Origin: Kappaphycus alvarezii
Lineage: Eukaryota > Rhodophyta > Florideophyceae > Gigartinales > Solieriaceae
Direction: 5' to 3'
DNA: 64,000 bases
Assembly (NCBI GenBank): GCA_002205965.3
Contig: NADL03000501.1
Coordinates: forward strand, 2,356,001 to 2,420,000
In this document: positions 13,601 to 23,641 of the stretch, one piece after another
Position numbering within the stretch: position 1 is the stretch's first letter
Layout: each line of letters opens with the position of its first letter
Program-made: the position numbers and the translations under genes
The notes under the pieces: model-generated
The model's database searches: none
What the model saw: the letters and a program-made list of their open reading frames with translations, nothing else
Told to the model about the DNA's origin: nothing

Positions 13601-15321
13601 GCCAACTTTTCCTTATCCATTTCTCAATTAAACCCGTGTGAAATTTCTGTGAATGACTGACTTGGTAGGAGATTTTTACAGACCACCCACGCTTATAGCT
13701 TGAGCCCCTGTGAATTTAGTATCTTACTCCCGCATAATATTGCACCTATGCCTATGTATGTTCTAGGTCGCTGTGGTTATGTCAACTCCAATAATATCTT
13801 CTTCCCTCCAAGAGCCCATTTGAGTAGAGAATAAGTTCATCAGAGCTGATATTGGTTTAAAAGTTGTTAATTGCTTACGTTTACGGCCATAGTATGCCGC
13901 ATACTGCATAATTTGCGTGGTACTTTTCAGGACAAGTTCTATTAATGCTCCGTTTATGTCACCGACCCATTTGGGAAGACTAGGTGTTTTGCTTCTTTAT
14001 TAGTGAGCGTAGAAGGCTTCTATACTTTGCTCAATCGCCTTCTGACTTTTTTATTATCGAGTTATCTCAAGTTGTAAATAATTATTATAATGCCTCTCAG
14101 AAAATTTGGATATATACTCGACGAATGCATTCCAGATAATACCTCAATGTCAGCTCATTTTGAGATGCTAATAGTCTGCGCAGTATTGCAAATGTTTCTT
14201 ACAGACCTTCAAATGCATACCTACTTCAAATTTATAGTAGTTTCTGAAAGCTACAATGCGACGATATCGACCATGTTGGTAGCGTAATGTTTCTCAAATT
14301 TGATCAAAATTAGGATTTCTCTTTTTGTGCACAATTAAATTTGAGAGAGGAGTTCGATACGATGGTGAGAATTCTTTTCAGTAACCTGTTTCTCAGACAT
14401 TCACGTCGTTGTTAAACTAGATTAGCAAATACGATCAGAAAGCTGCCGGACAAAAAACAGAGTTACTGGGTTTAAGACGTCGTCGAGAGATATCTAGTTG
14501 AGCAAAGGTTCAATTATGGTATCGACGGCTGCACTTGAACTTTGAGAAATCATATCGTCGATATCGGGCAATGGATACTCTAAAAGGTGCTAATTTGACT
14601 GCTAATTCCAAACCGATTGCCAAATTGCCGCTACATTCGCATTTAACTGTACTTTATTCCCTGTAATCACGAGTATGAGGTACAGAGTATTACTCAAACT
14701 TTGCTATTACCAAGTAAGCGCCGTATGTCGGTCAACTGGAGACGTTGGTTGGAGTGGCGAAGTAGTTGAGGCGTTGTTGAGTTCTGTAGATGCTTATGCC
14801 CAGTGTGTCCGCTACTAGTCGGAATGGGTCCTTTGTATATATTGCTATAATGGGTCTAGACTCTAGTTTGTTGTATAATAGATGCACTAAAGGGGAGACG
14901 AAATTATTGCACTAATGAGAGGTATTGAACTAAAGAGAGGGGCTATTCAAAAAATTACACTAACTGCTGACTGCATCTGTGGTCTAAGTACTGTACTAAA
15001 GTTATTACAATGCTCCTTTATAGGGTGTTTATCTACGGCGAATACCCGGATTTTAGTGGCTAAAAAATTTTTCACTATGATCTGAAAAAAAGTCGATTAG
15101 GTTCTCATTAGAAACAGCTATCATTTCGGCGGGGCATTTCAAAAGAGCCAATACCTTCGTTTCAACAAGGGCTGCTAGTGAAATACACTTAGTCACAAAG
15201 AATGAGCTCAAAAAAACAAATAATATTTTACAAGATGTACGAAAATTCATTCTTATACTCATTTAGTGGTATATTTGCATCAAAGTACATATGTGATTAA
15301 ACCAGATCATAAGGTATGTCC
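13601..15321. other. AT-rich region without recognisable genes
   Basis: No coding sequence is recognised. Short open frames (such as 14,090-14,287 on the plus strand and 15,053-15,262 on the minus strand) show no domain. A TATA-like stretch at about 14,836-14,880 could be part of a solo LTR, but no partner was found. Confidence 0.35.
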
Positions 15322-15362
15322 CGCCCAAATTGGAAATCACTAAGTCACTTCCAATTTGGGCG
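15322..15362. repeat. Perfect hairpin, 14-bp arms
   Basis: Arm CGCCCAAATTGGAA (15,322-15,335) is followed by a 13-nt loop and its exact complement (15,349-15,362). It stands directly before a second perfect hairpin and upstream of a dead DDE transposase gene, so it may mark the end of that transposon. Confidence 0.85.
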
Positions 15363-15374
15363 ACTCACCATTTA

Positions 15375-15410
15375 ATAAGACTGCACCTCTCCATAGAAGT
15401 GCAGTCTTAT
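15375..15410. repeat. Perfect hairpin, 12-bp arms
   Basis: Arm ATAAGACTGCAC (15,375-15,386), 12-nt loop, exact complement (15,399-15,410). It lies 12 bp after the preceding hairpin. Confidence 0.85.
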
Positions 15411-15612
15411 GCAGGCTTCACACCACCAATCCTTACGTAGAGACCACAAAATTCCTTTTTCAACAATGGCCCAATTAAAATCTCAACTACCTCATTCCAA
15501 ACCTTATGTTCTCCTTTCAAGCCAAAACAACGCAAACGATGCCCGAAAACTGTTGGCTGACGCTGCACTTGAGCCTGGTGCTGAGTTGCACTAGATTCCT
15601 GACAATCTAGTC

Positions 15613-16700
15613 TACGATACAGACGACAAATCCGATTCAAGCCAGTGTATACAAGGCAATACACGAGATGAGGAACTTTGACGCCATAGATTTTCACAGG
15701 GTTTGGAGTAACATTTCTGATATCGATAATTGTCATCTCAATATCGGACCAGGTCGCAAGTACCACTACGGCGGTAAAGACATGTGTTTTATGCTACTGC
15801 CTACGCTTAAATTTGGTGGTCAATGAGAACTCACCGCAAAGTTTCTCTTTTTAAAATTCCGTTTTTTGAGAAGATGATGACAAAATTCATGGAACTGCCG
15901 AGTAAACCCCTGTACAACGCTTTTGTAGGGAAAAAATTTAGGTACATCCCAACTGCTCGATGTATTACAGACGTGAACTTCCAGCAAGCTACCCACCCGA
16001 GCAGAAATATGCAAGACGGGAAGGAATATTTCGGCGGGAAGCACAAATTGTACGGGTTCAAAGTTGAGATCAGTGTGATTTCGAATGCTTTGGCAGCAAG
16101 CTGCACAAGGTACTATCCAGGGTTTTTCTCGTATCTTGAGATATTTCAGCGCAATGTTGACTTTCACATGCCAGCGCTGAAGAAAACCACAGAGGAGAGA
16201 AGATTGGTCGATATCGGCCCGTTATGCGGGAAGGTCCCGAGGCAGTGGGGGCTGCTTATGGATAAAGGCTACCAAAGGGCATCAGAGTTGGCGAGAGCTA
16301 TCAATCCGGTTAAAAAATCTCGAAATGGTATGGTGTCCGGGCAGGATGATTCCGGTAATAAGAAGAATGTATCTGATCGTGTTATAGCTGAGAATTTCTT
16401 CAGTCGACTTTGTTTGTTGTGGTGTGGTATCGGCATCAAATGGCCCTGGAATTAAGAGCAGTACAACTCTATATTTCAGCTTGTTCCGCTCTGAAGAATA
16501 TTCATATACAAATGAATGCTCTTCGAGCCGAGGATGCCATTCATCATCGGCTGTGTACGCAGATTCTCTATGAGATTGGTGACGATATAACCAAGAAATG
16601 CCGCAGAAAGCAGGAAAGATATCTCAACAAATGTCATGGGCGTATTGAGTTGCAGTTTCGTTATGTCGAATTTAGTAATCGTGATATCAAATCTGAGTAA
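15613..16700 (+). pseudogene. DDE_Tnp_4-type transposase (HARBI1-related), dead
   Basis: Transposase of a DNA transposon, related to the DDE superfamily endonucleases common in algae and oomycetes. The N-terminal part (15,613-15,823) includes NFDAIDFHRVW and GKDMCFMLLPTLKFGGQ, typical of the family. The main frame (15,823-16,455) carries the acidic triad in CITDVNFQ, LLMDKGYQ and IAENFFSRL. The C-terminus (NIHIQMNALRAEDAI onward) continues in another frame to about 16,700. Breaks seen are a TGA stop at 15,824-15,826 where relatives have Trp, a frame change just after it, and another near 16,440. Terminal inverted repeats were not found, although the paired hairpins at 15,322-15,410 may belong to its left end. 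Confidence 0.85.
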
Positions 16701-16968
16701 TTACTGAAATAAATTTCATTGATTTTATTTTTACATATATGAGCTACTTAATTCGTTATGAGCACAATTTTATTATATAAATTTAACTGATTTCAACATT
16801 ATTACAATCCAATGACGTTTGATTCATATAAACATAATCGATTCGAGTCAATGGTTTGCTACTTAGTCATTGAGCAGGCATCAAGTCTTTGAGGGAGAGA
16901 CCTACTGGTCATATTTATTTCAGAATTTCTTTAATTGTAGGCTTTCTAGTATCGATAAATTTTTGTGG
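16701..16968. other. AT-rich spacer before the Harbinger element
   Basis: No gene seen. It presumably holds the 3' end of the preceding transposon and the pre-insertion flank of the Harbinger element. Confidence 0.35.
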
Positions 16969-16971
16969 TTA

Positions 16972-16990
16972 GAGCATCTCTAGTCCGTGC
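16972..16990 (+). repeat. Left terminal inverted repeat of Harbinger element
   Basis: GAGCATCTCTAGTCCGTGC, preceded by the TTA target duplication. Several TCCGT/ACGGA words follow within 180 bp and may be subterminal transposase-binding repeats. Confidence 0.92.
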
Positions 16991-17345
16991 CGTATTTTTT
17001 TAATTCTATTTGATTTTTACGGATAGCAAAAATGATACTCCGCACCGCAAGAAAATTTCTATCGAATGAAAGCTTCCATGAAAATACGGATTGAATAATC
17101 ATTATTTTCCAAGAAACACGGACCGTTTAGTCCGTATTTTATTCAATAGAGCGACAATTTGTCGTGCTCTGATTGGCACTCAGATTGGCGGGAACACTGA
17201 AACGGCAATGTACTCCATCATTGCGATTGCCATGTCACCTGAACTTCGCACTGTCCAGCAACACCCATACAGCTATCCTCATTCACAACTCTCCTCCTCT
17301 AATTTCACACGAGCTTGAGTCGCATCTCTCCGAAACGAAATTAGA

Positions 17346-18324
17346 CGGGGCAAAGTTATGACAATGACGAAAATGCTGGCCTTTCCAAAGGTTGGGTAAT
17401 TGCTTCAGAAGATGCAACTTCTGGATCTGATCGAAAAAGGAAAATATTCTGGGAGATTATGTTCCGCCGCTTCCTCGAGAAAGGCCCGGCACCTCACCGG
17501 GTAACGGATAAAAATTACGGAAAGCGCACAGTCAAGAGCTGCAAGTCTCATTTCGCCGATCTTTCAGCTGATGTCCAGAAGCTTTTTTTGTTGATTTGCG
17601 AACAATTAAGTCCTCAAATCCAACGGGCGTGAATAATGACAACATCATTTCCACGGTAATCGCTCTTTAAAATGGCAAATGCACAAAAATGGACTACAAT
17701 TATAAGGAATACTTGAAAAAGAATTGGATTGGGTTCAAGGTATACATGGTTCTGCAAGAACATCCGAAGTGGAACGGAGATTATGGTCCTTCGACCGGAA
17801 TCGGTGGCGACGATAAAGATGAGAGTGATGATGCTCCGGTAGATATTGTGGCTGGAAATTATCAACAAGTTTGGAAATTACATCGCATGATGACAATAGC
17901 GCATCCATTTCCCCAATCCAAAATCGATTTCGTATTGACAGCAAAATTCTAAGCTTTTCCGACAAGAACAACTGCGAGCGTAAGCGGTCAAACCTCTTGC
18001 TCTCTCCGCTAAAAGAAGTTTGATGCTCTGGAGGAACGAAACGCCATCGCAATTTTTTCGTGTCCAGATATTGCTGGACTTCCAGAAAGGGAAACATTTT
18101 TTTAAGCAGTGAGAAAAACAGCCCTTCTCAACGCTTTGAAGAAGGCTCGATTGGCTGAGGAAGAGCTGCGTTCTCTAGTAAATGAAGAGAATACTGCAGG
18201 TATTTCCGATAATGCTGTGGTACACGTCAGGAAGGAACCAAATGATACTGTACAGGAGCAAGATTTGCAGAATGCTTCGAGCTCATCCCAGGGTTCAGAT
18301 GACGTTGGAACAAACATTTTTTGA
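17346..18324 (+). pseudogene. Myb/trihelix-like Harbinger accessory protein, broken
   Basis: PIF/Harbinger elements encode a Myb/SANT-like protein that cooperates with the transposase in DNA binding and nuclear import. Here a first segment (17,346-17,632) contains KGWVIASEDATSGSD and KIFWEIMFRRFLE, matching the plant-type trihelix domain. A second (17,689-17,952) contains GFKVYMVLQEHPKWNG, the conserved Pro-Lys-Trp end of that domain, followed by an acidic linker. A third (about 18,035-18,324) is an Ala/Leu/Glu-rich helix plus tail. The segments lie in different frames with stops between them, so the gene is not functional as read. It converges with the transposase gene. Confidence 0.75.
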
Positions 18325-18429
18325 TGCTCAACAACGTATTGGTACAAGTTCCATTCATGTAGGCCCCTTTACTTGGTTAAAGGTATCCATAGAGATCCCA
18401 GATGCGCGCAATGAGGTCCAGTTTTAACG

Positions 18430-19705
18430 AAAAATGGTCAGTTTAACTAGTGATGTGAGCTTCTCGTGAGTTCACAATACTTGCCTACATTCCACTGGGT
18501 AGCTATCGGGCTCCTTTCGATGCAACCATAGCTGATTCTGAATGTCGCGTCAAAGTTTTTCCACCTTGGAACATATTACGTGCCTCCTCAGCGAACTGAA
18601 GAGATGAAACTGTACTGCCACATGTACTATTACGGGTTTCTGCCACCATATTGTGTAATATTATGCATGTCTTCATGACACTGGAAATGCTTTCTTGAAA
18701 TCAAAGCCGTGCCGGTCTTGTCAGTATGTGGAAACTGGCAACAAGGACACCAAATGCTCGCTCTAGATCCTTTCTAATTGCCTCTTTCTGGCTTGCAAAC
18801 ATTCTCTCCTTCTGGTATAACACATTTTTTTATCATTTTCACGAATACAGCCCAATCCGGGTAAATTCCATCTGCTAGAATGTAGAGCATTGTCGGTTCA
18901 GTATTATTCACCCTGCAGCGTAGGGAAGGGGGAAAAGCTCCTGCGATAATCTTTCCTAGAGTTTTGGATTGATCAGGTATTTTGATATCGTTAAGAGAAC
19001 CAGGGCTCCCGAAGAAGGCATGTCGTATCCACAACTCGCCTTCGCTAATTGCTTCCAACACTATAGTTGGTTTCTTTTCCTTCCCTTTAAACTGTCCAGC
19101 CCACGCGATAGGAAAATTTTTTCACTGCCAGTGCTGGCAGTCAATCTATCCAAGACAACCAGGAAATCTTGCTGCAATAATGCGCATTATTCTCCAGAAA
19201 TATTCTTCTGTAGGTTCACGAAGATACTCTGGACGGAATCTTTCCACGACAGCTTTACAAAACGCTTTGATAGAGACCAAGGCAGAATCCTTAGACATCT
19301 GCAGATCTTTTTTAATGCATCTGCGGCGACACCGAAAGCGAGCATTCGAAGGGCCACAGTTATACCTTGCAAAGGGTGTATGCATTTGAGACCGAAATTA
19401 CTGTCGCGACGGACAAACATACTCTGACTGACGATTGCTTCCTTCAGACGACTAGGTACTATCCGAGGGATTCGAAAATTCCTCTCAAAGTCCTCGGTAT
19501 ACATAAGGCTTTCGAAGAAATAGTCCGAATGGAGGCGTTGCATGGCTGCATCGAAGTCCCGTTTGGTGTTTGCCCTTCTTCCTATAGTAGAACCACGATG
19601 TATGCCCTGTACAATCGATGATGCTCCTGGTAGTATACCTGTCGCTACAAGATGCGACAGCGTTTCATCGTCAGACGAGTCCTCGTGTTCAATGATGGGA
19701 AGCAT
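18430..19705 (-). pseudogene. PIF/Harbinger DDE transposase, broken
   Basis: Matches the plant-type Harbinger transposase family (PF04827). The N-terminus (19,705 leftwards) includes HSDYFFESLMYTEDFERNF and HPLQGITVALRMLAFGVAA. The frame then changes near 19,300-19,330 and continues with SIKAFCKAVVERF. The first catalytic Asp lies in IDCQHW near 19,130. The region ELWIRHAFFGSPGSLNDI and LADGIYPDWAVFVKMI follow, and the catalytic Glu is in AIRKDLERAFGVL near 18,760. At least two stop codons interrupt the frame between 19,061 and 19,187 (one replacing Trp), with others nearer the C-terminus. The element is therefore non-autonomous now. The start at 19,705 is followed by the acidic N-terminus usual for the family. 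Confidence 0.88.
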
Positions 19706-19747
19706 CAGACCACTAGCGAAATAGAAATGATCTTTCGTATGCGTAAA

Positions 19748-22500
19748 TGGGGGGTTAATTTACTGTGGTGGATATGTGGGTTGGTATCCAGTAAATTTGT
19801 ACCAAAGCGTAGATATCGTATCATTGTCAAGCCAATTGCGAAACCGTACGATGCGTCGAAAGCTGTGGATGGCACTCCAATCTACCAGAAGGTGGAAGGG
19901 AGGCCAGCCAGCAAACAAGCGGCATTGGAGGTTACTGTCAAAGCGGAGTGCCGCTGTAAAAGAATGGCTCTAACCTTCGAAAACCGTTCCATTGCGCGGG
20001 TGGCAACGGTTCTCGCGAGTTCCTTGACGACGGAGAACGCCGCCGGATGCCATCCTCCAAGCGTTGAGATGGGGACAGGAACCAGCCTGTTTCTCCCAGG
20101 CAGCTCAGCAAGGAACCCTTGGTATTTCCGCTGCTTCTCTGCGTGAGCTGCGTTGAGGCTTGTGAGTGGGTTGAAAGCCCTGGCTCTTGCGTGGGAGGGA
20201 GCGAGCGGGTTGACAAAGGTTACGTCGAAGTAATCCGTGCCACCGGCGGCTCCCATCGCCCTGATATCCGGCCTCGTCCTGTTTTGGTAGTGTAGACGAG
20301 GTTCGATGAATGGACGTCGGGCGGCTCTTGCAAGGTCGTTCCCCAGTAAAGTCACCTGGTTGTTATGGCGAGTATTCCGCTCGCAGCCAAAGCGACAATG
20401 TAGCAAGTGGTCCCCGTAGATATCCAGCATTTCATGGCATCCTGCTTTGGGGCAAGGGGTACCTGGGGCGAATAAGGGGGTTTGGCAAAAGTACTGGAAC
20501 CACACGGAAAAGTCTTTGCTCTTGATGTGCGTCCTCAATCCAGGGCAAGGTGCACAGTAGACCCAGCCTTTGGCACCGGGGAGGGACATGCTAGCGCGGA
20601 AGGCGCGGGTGCGGATGTTTCCGGGCGGCAAGGCCTCTTGCACAGCCATATGAATTGCATCTGTTAGCTTCTTCTGCGATGGTGGGTTGGATGAGCAGAA
20701 ATTGCTAAACGGAATTCGTTCTGAGGGTCGACAAGAGGCGCTCCATGCGGTAAAGGCGGCTGTAGCATCCTCGTACTGCGTCAGGTCTTGAGCACAGGAC
20801 GGCAAAGACTTCTCGCATAACTGCTGCGTCGCGGCGCTGGACGCAGGAAACGAAGCGGCGGCGACATCTCGCGCGGAGGAGAGGCCGATTCCCAAGGTCG
20901 GCTTCTTCTCCTGTAGTGCCTTAATGGGCAGTTGCAGCTCCTTGAATATACAGTTGTCTAGCATTCCACCCGCTAAAGTGCGGCAGCACCTCTCGATTAA
21001 GCTGTCGAAGTATTCGGCCCCTTTCCGCGTACAAGAGGGCGGCACAACTCGCAAGAGGTATCCCACTTTGCAAACCCCAAAGCAGTTGCGCAGTAGTTGG
21101 AATGAAGCGTGCGCGTCCTCGATTTCCATGACAGCGTTAAGTAAAGGCTCAAGGGAGTATACATGGTCCAGGAAGTATTGTTCCATGAACGTTTGGGAGC
21201 CGATTGGCGCGTTCAAAACCGAAGTACCAGTACTGTATTCCTGCCGCATATCACAGGGGTATGCGGACTGAACCGACGCGGAGGGGGCGGTGGGCCACCA
21301 TACTTTGCATTTCGAGACTGCCAGATAGAGACCACGACGTTTGGCCTCGGAGAAGACAGAACCTCGATTACCTTGAGTATATCCTCGTGTTTGGCTACAA
21401 TGTAGCCATCGTCGTGATACCAAAGCTCCAAAAGCAGTGTGTCTAACCCTGTGTCCTTGTCGGGGGATTCCGACAATAGCTCTTTGATCTTTAGGGCGAT
21501 GGGGTGGAGTACGAGAGCGAAAAGCAATCCGCTGAGCGGGTCTCCTTGCTGAGTACCCACAACACTCCGTATAGTCTCGAATCCCGTCCAGAGGAACGCT
21601 GGATCGTTGTTGTAGCAATACAGTACCCAAGGGAGCAGCTGAGGAAAGAGGTTCCGGACTGCGTTAAAAAAGGAAGCACGGCTGCACAGGTTGAACGCAT
21701 TCTTCAGGTCGACCGACAAGAGCGCATATTCAGGGCGTGTACCGAACTTGTTCACGATGCGTCGAACACCGTGAACTACTGCATCTGTTCCTGACTTTGT
21801 GGCGATACCAACCTGAAGAGGCTGGAAGTAGGTGGAGGCCTTTTCATTGACCGAGTAGCAAGGCAGCTACTAACTAACCGTCGCAAAGTCTCTCCCACTG
21901 CAATGGGGCGCGGAGTCATGTCTTTCTTCGCAAGTGGTGTGAGTGGGGCTCCAGCAATCCACGGGGCGAGGCAGTAGGAGCTTTTCCGGAAGCCAGGACG
22001 TTCAGAAGTTCTGTTAATGAATCCAAGAATTTCCCCTGCGAGGAAGATGTGGGTGTCCGTAGAAGCTCTTCGACGTGAGAGGGGCGAAGTCCGGATCCCC
22101 CCGGGGCTGAACCGGGTTTGAAAGAGCGAACTGCCCGCAAAACCTCATCCTTTGTGATCGCTGAGATATCGGGGGGTGCGGAAGGCGGTTCAAAGTGTTC
22201 CTCATCCTCCCGGGGGGATTGAGGATGTTTAGCTCGGAGGGCGTCAGACACCGATTTAGTGGCCGGTAACACCCCTAGAGATCCTAATGCCTGTGCAGCT
22301 TTCCCATATGCTCCTTCGCGGGCGAGTCTCATGGCACGACGAATGTTGGCCTGTTTCTGTTCCTGGGGCGTTAAAGTTCGTTTTGTTCGGGAGGTCGCAA
22401 CGTATGTGGTGTTGGATATGGAAATACTGTAGATCGCTTCTGGCGTAGAGTTGCAAATTGCTCCTCGTTTTATTCCATTTAGGGCAGGATCAGAAAACAA
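19748..22500 (-). mobile_element. RLE (R2/CRE-like) LINE, near full length, inserted in Harbinger
   Basis: Non-LTR retrotransposon read right to left. Its 3' end at about 19,748 matches the end of the truncated copy at 5,725. Its 5' end must lie left of 22,505, where Harbinger sequence resumes. It has a single-ORF organisation with a 3' untranslated region of about 130 bp and no poly(A) tail. The endonuclease is of the C-terminal restriction-like type, so early-branching LINE clades (R2, CRE, NeSL and relatives) are the likely home. Target duplications could not be fixed by eye. Confidence 0.87.
19882..22500 (-). pseudogene. LINE ORF: reverse transcriptase plus restriction-like endonuclease, frameshifted
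   Basis: Domains in order on the minus strand. The N-terminal RT lead-in (22,500-21,970) includes RSFKPGSAPGGSGLRP. The RPIAVGETLRRLV block lies near 21,880. The RT palm (about 21,850-21,340) has SVDLKNAFN, GTQQGDPLSG and the catalytic box WYHDDGY (a YxDD variant). A connector follows. Then come the C-terminal zinc cluster (CPKAGC, then GDHLLHC), RHN, RPDIR and DYFDVTF, the restriction-like endonuclease signature. The protein ends ACLLAGLPSTFW with a stop at 19,882. Three frame changes are visible, near 21,965, 21,845 and 21,340, so the copy is dead although otherwise well preserved. Confidence 0.85.
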
Positions 22501-22565
22501 AGCCGGCCAATCAGAACTGTTTACTTGGCACGAATTTTTCTTTTACGGATAGAAATAATGATAAA

Positions 22566-22584
22566 GCTCGGACTAGGGATGCTC
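22566..22584 (-). repeat. Right terminal inverted repeat of Harbinger element
   Basis: GCTCGGACTAGGGATGCTC, followed by the TTA target duplication at 22,585-22,587. Two mismatches against the left terminus. An ACGGATAG word lies just inside, as at the left end. Confidence 0.92.
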
Positions 22585-22715
22585 TTAGAATAGAAAAGAA
22601 AGAATATGTAAAGTTTAATCAAAAAATTGCTAAACTACGGTTTCTTTATAATTATTACGTGATTTTTTTGATTTGCTTGTTACAAGCCAGCTCGTAGCAG
22701 ATTTGTCGGACCACC

Positions 22716-22726
22716 GTACAGTACAG
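22716..22726. promoter_or_regulatory. GTAC repeat word upstream of STMP1-like gene
   Basis: GTACAGTACAG, about 110 bp before the start codon at 22,839. Similar GTAC-rich palindromic words lie upstream of two other host genes in the window. A regulatory role is inference only. Confidence 0.35.
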
Positions 22727-22752
22727 CGTTTGAACTTGGATGTATAATTCAA

Positions 22753-22833
22753 GGTAGCAAGTTGTTGATGTGTTCCTTCCGTGTGCTCATACCCTACTCA
22801 AGGTACATCGCCGCGCTCCGACAACTTGCTACC
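22753..22833 (+). promoter_or_regulatory. 13-bp perfect inverted repeat just before the STMP1-like start codon
   Basis: GGTAGCAAGTTGT (22,753-22,765) and ACAACTTGCTACC (22,821-22,833) are exact complements with 55 nt between them. The right arm ends 5 nt before the ATG at 22,839. If transcribed, this would form a stem next to the start codon. It could instead be a binding site or the remnant of a small insertion. Confidence 0.6.
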
Positions 22834-22838
22834 CTCCA

Positions 22839-22994
22839 ATGTTCGGCAACACCCTCTCACTCGCAGTGGGCATCGGAATTGGAATTTACATCGCACAGAA
22901 CTACAATATTCCGGACATCAAGAAGCTCGTTGACCGTGGTATAAAGTTGGCGACCAATCTGGAGAAGGCTGCGCGGAAGGAGGAGGAACGCTAA
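22839..22994 (+). CDS. STMP1-like (DUF4535) small mitochondrial membrane protein
   Basis: A 51-residue protein beginning MFGNTLSLAVGIGIGIYI. Residues 3-19 form a glycine-rich membrane segment. They are followed by AQNYNIPDIKKL, the near-invariant signature of the short transmembrane mitochondrial protein 1 / DUF4535 family, and by a charged tail (KAARKEEER). Known members are 45-60 residues and sit in the mitochondrial inner membrane in association with respiratory complexes. The frame is open upstream to 22,770, but the start at 22,839 gives the family's normal N-terminus. The gene is intronless and converges with glutamate 5-kinase. Its start lies 5 nt after one arm of a perfect inverted repeat. 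The family call is by motif recognition, and the cellular role is taken from the family. Confidence 0.82.
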   Translation: MFGNTLSLAVGIGIGIYIAQNYNIPDIKKLVDRGIKLATNLEKAARKEEER

Positions 22995-23641
22995 TAATTG
23001 ACCATTTAACTTTGGATTGATGCTTCCCTACGTCTTTGAAGGCAACAACGTCCTACCCTGCGTAACCTTAGAAGCACGCATTTCGATCACCGCGTTTCTC
23101 AGGGGTTCCCCGACGCTTTTTCGTGTTGCAAGGCTCTGGTACTCAAACTCCCTTTGTCAAAAAAGGAAAGCCACGCGGGCAGTCGAAGGTTAGAGTTTAT
23201 CCTTGCACGTTAATATCCGTCGTAGTCTCGTCAAAATCGCACAAGTATTTTCCATTCAAACCCGCCTACCACATTCCCTGATCAACTACAATCAAGTCAA
23301 CGTCAGCAAACGGCCGTGGCCCTGGGTGGCCCTGTAAACTTGGCTTCTCGCGCAAACTGCGTCGAGATTGATTCTAACCTGCCGTCCGCTTCCGATCTCA
23401 TCGCGAACTATTTCTGTTACCCTCTCACCTCGCGAAAGAGTATGATCGACTTGGATTCGTCATTGTCCTTCTGAGCTTATGTTCAGATCCAAACAAGTTA
23501 CAGCTACCTCGATGCGTGCCTCCAAGCAGCCTCCAATTCCTGATCAACTGCGTTCTCGATTCTTACCCACGTGCATTCCGGGCCCTGACTCCTTCCCCTA
23601 ATCCACTTGCTTCCCGTTGATTTTCGTTGCTGGCTCCAAAT
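22995..23641. other. Convergent intergenic region
   Basis: Lies between the 3' ends of the STMP1-like gene and glutamate 5-kinase. No further gene, repeat or structured element was recognised. Both 3' untranslated regions should be here. Confidence 0.5.

Larger units (their letters stand above)
16972..22584. mobile_element. PIF/Harbinger DNA transposon with a LINE inserted
   Basis: The ends are well defined. The left terminus GAGCATCTCTAGTCCGTGC (16,972-16,990) and right terminus GCTCGGACTAGGGATGCTC (22,566-22,584) are inverted repeats with two mismatches over 19 bp. Both are flanked by TTA (16,969-16,971 and 22,585-22,587), the 3-bp target duplication typical of PIF/Harbinger. Inside are the two genes this superfamily uses: a Myb/trihelix-like DNA-binding protein on the plus strand and a DDE transposase on the minus strand, convergently arranged. 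The sequences CTGATTGGC near the left end and GGCCAATCAG at 22,505-22,514 also mirror each other. A 2.75 kb RLE LINE sits between the transposase start and the right end. Without it the element would be about 2.85 kb. Both genes are broken. Confidence 0.93.

Noticed and set aside
14836-14990. TATA-containing stretch considered as a solo LTR
   Set aside because: No partner sequence or matching termini found in the window.
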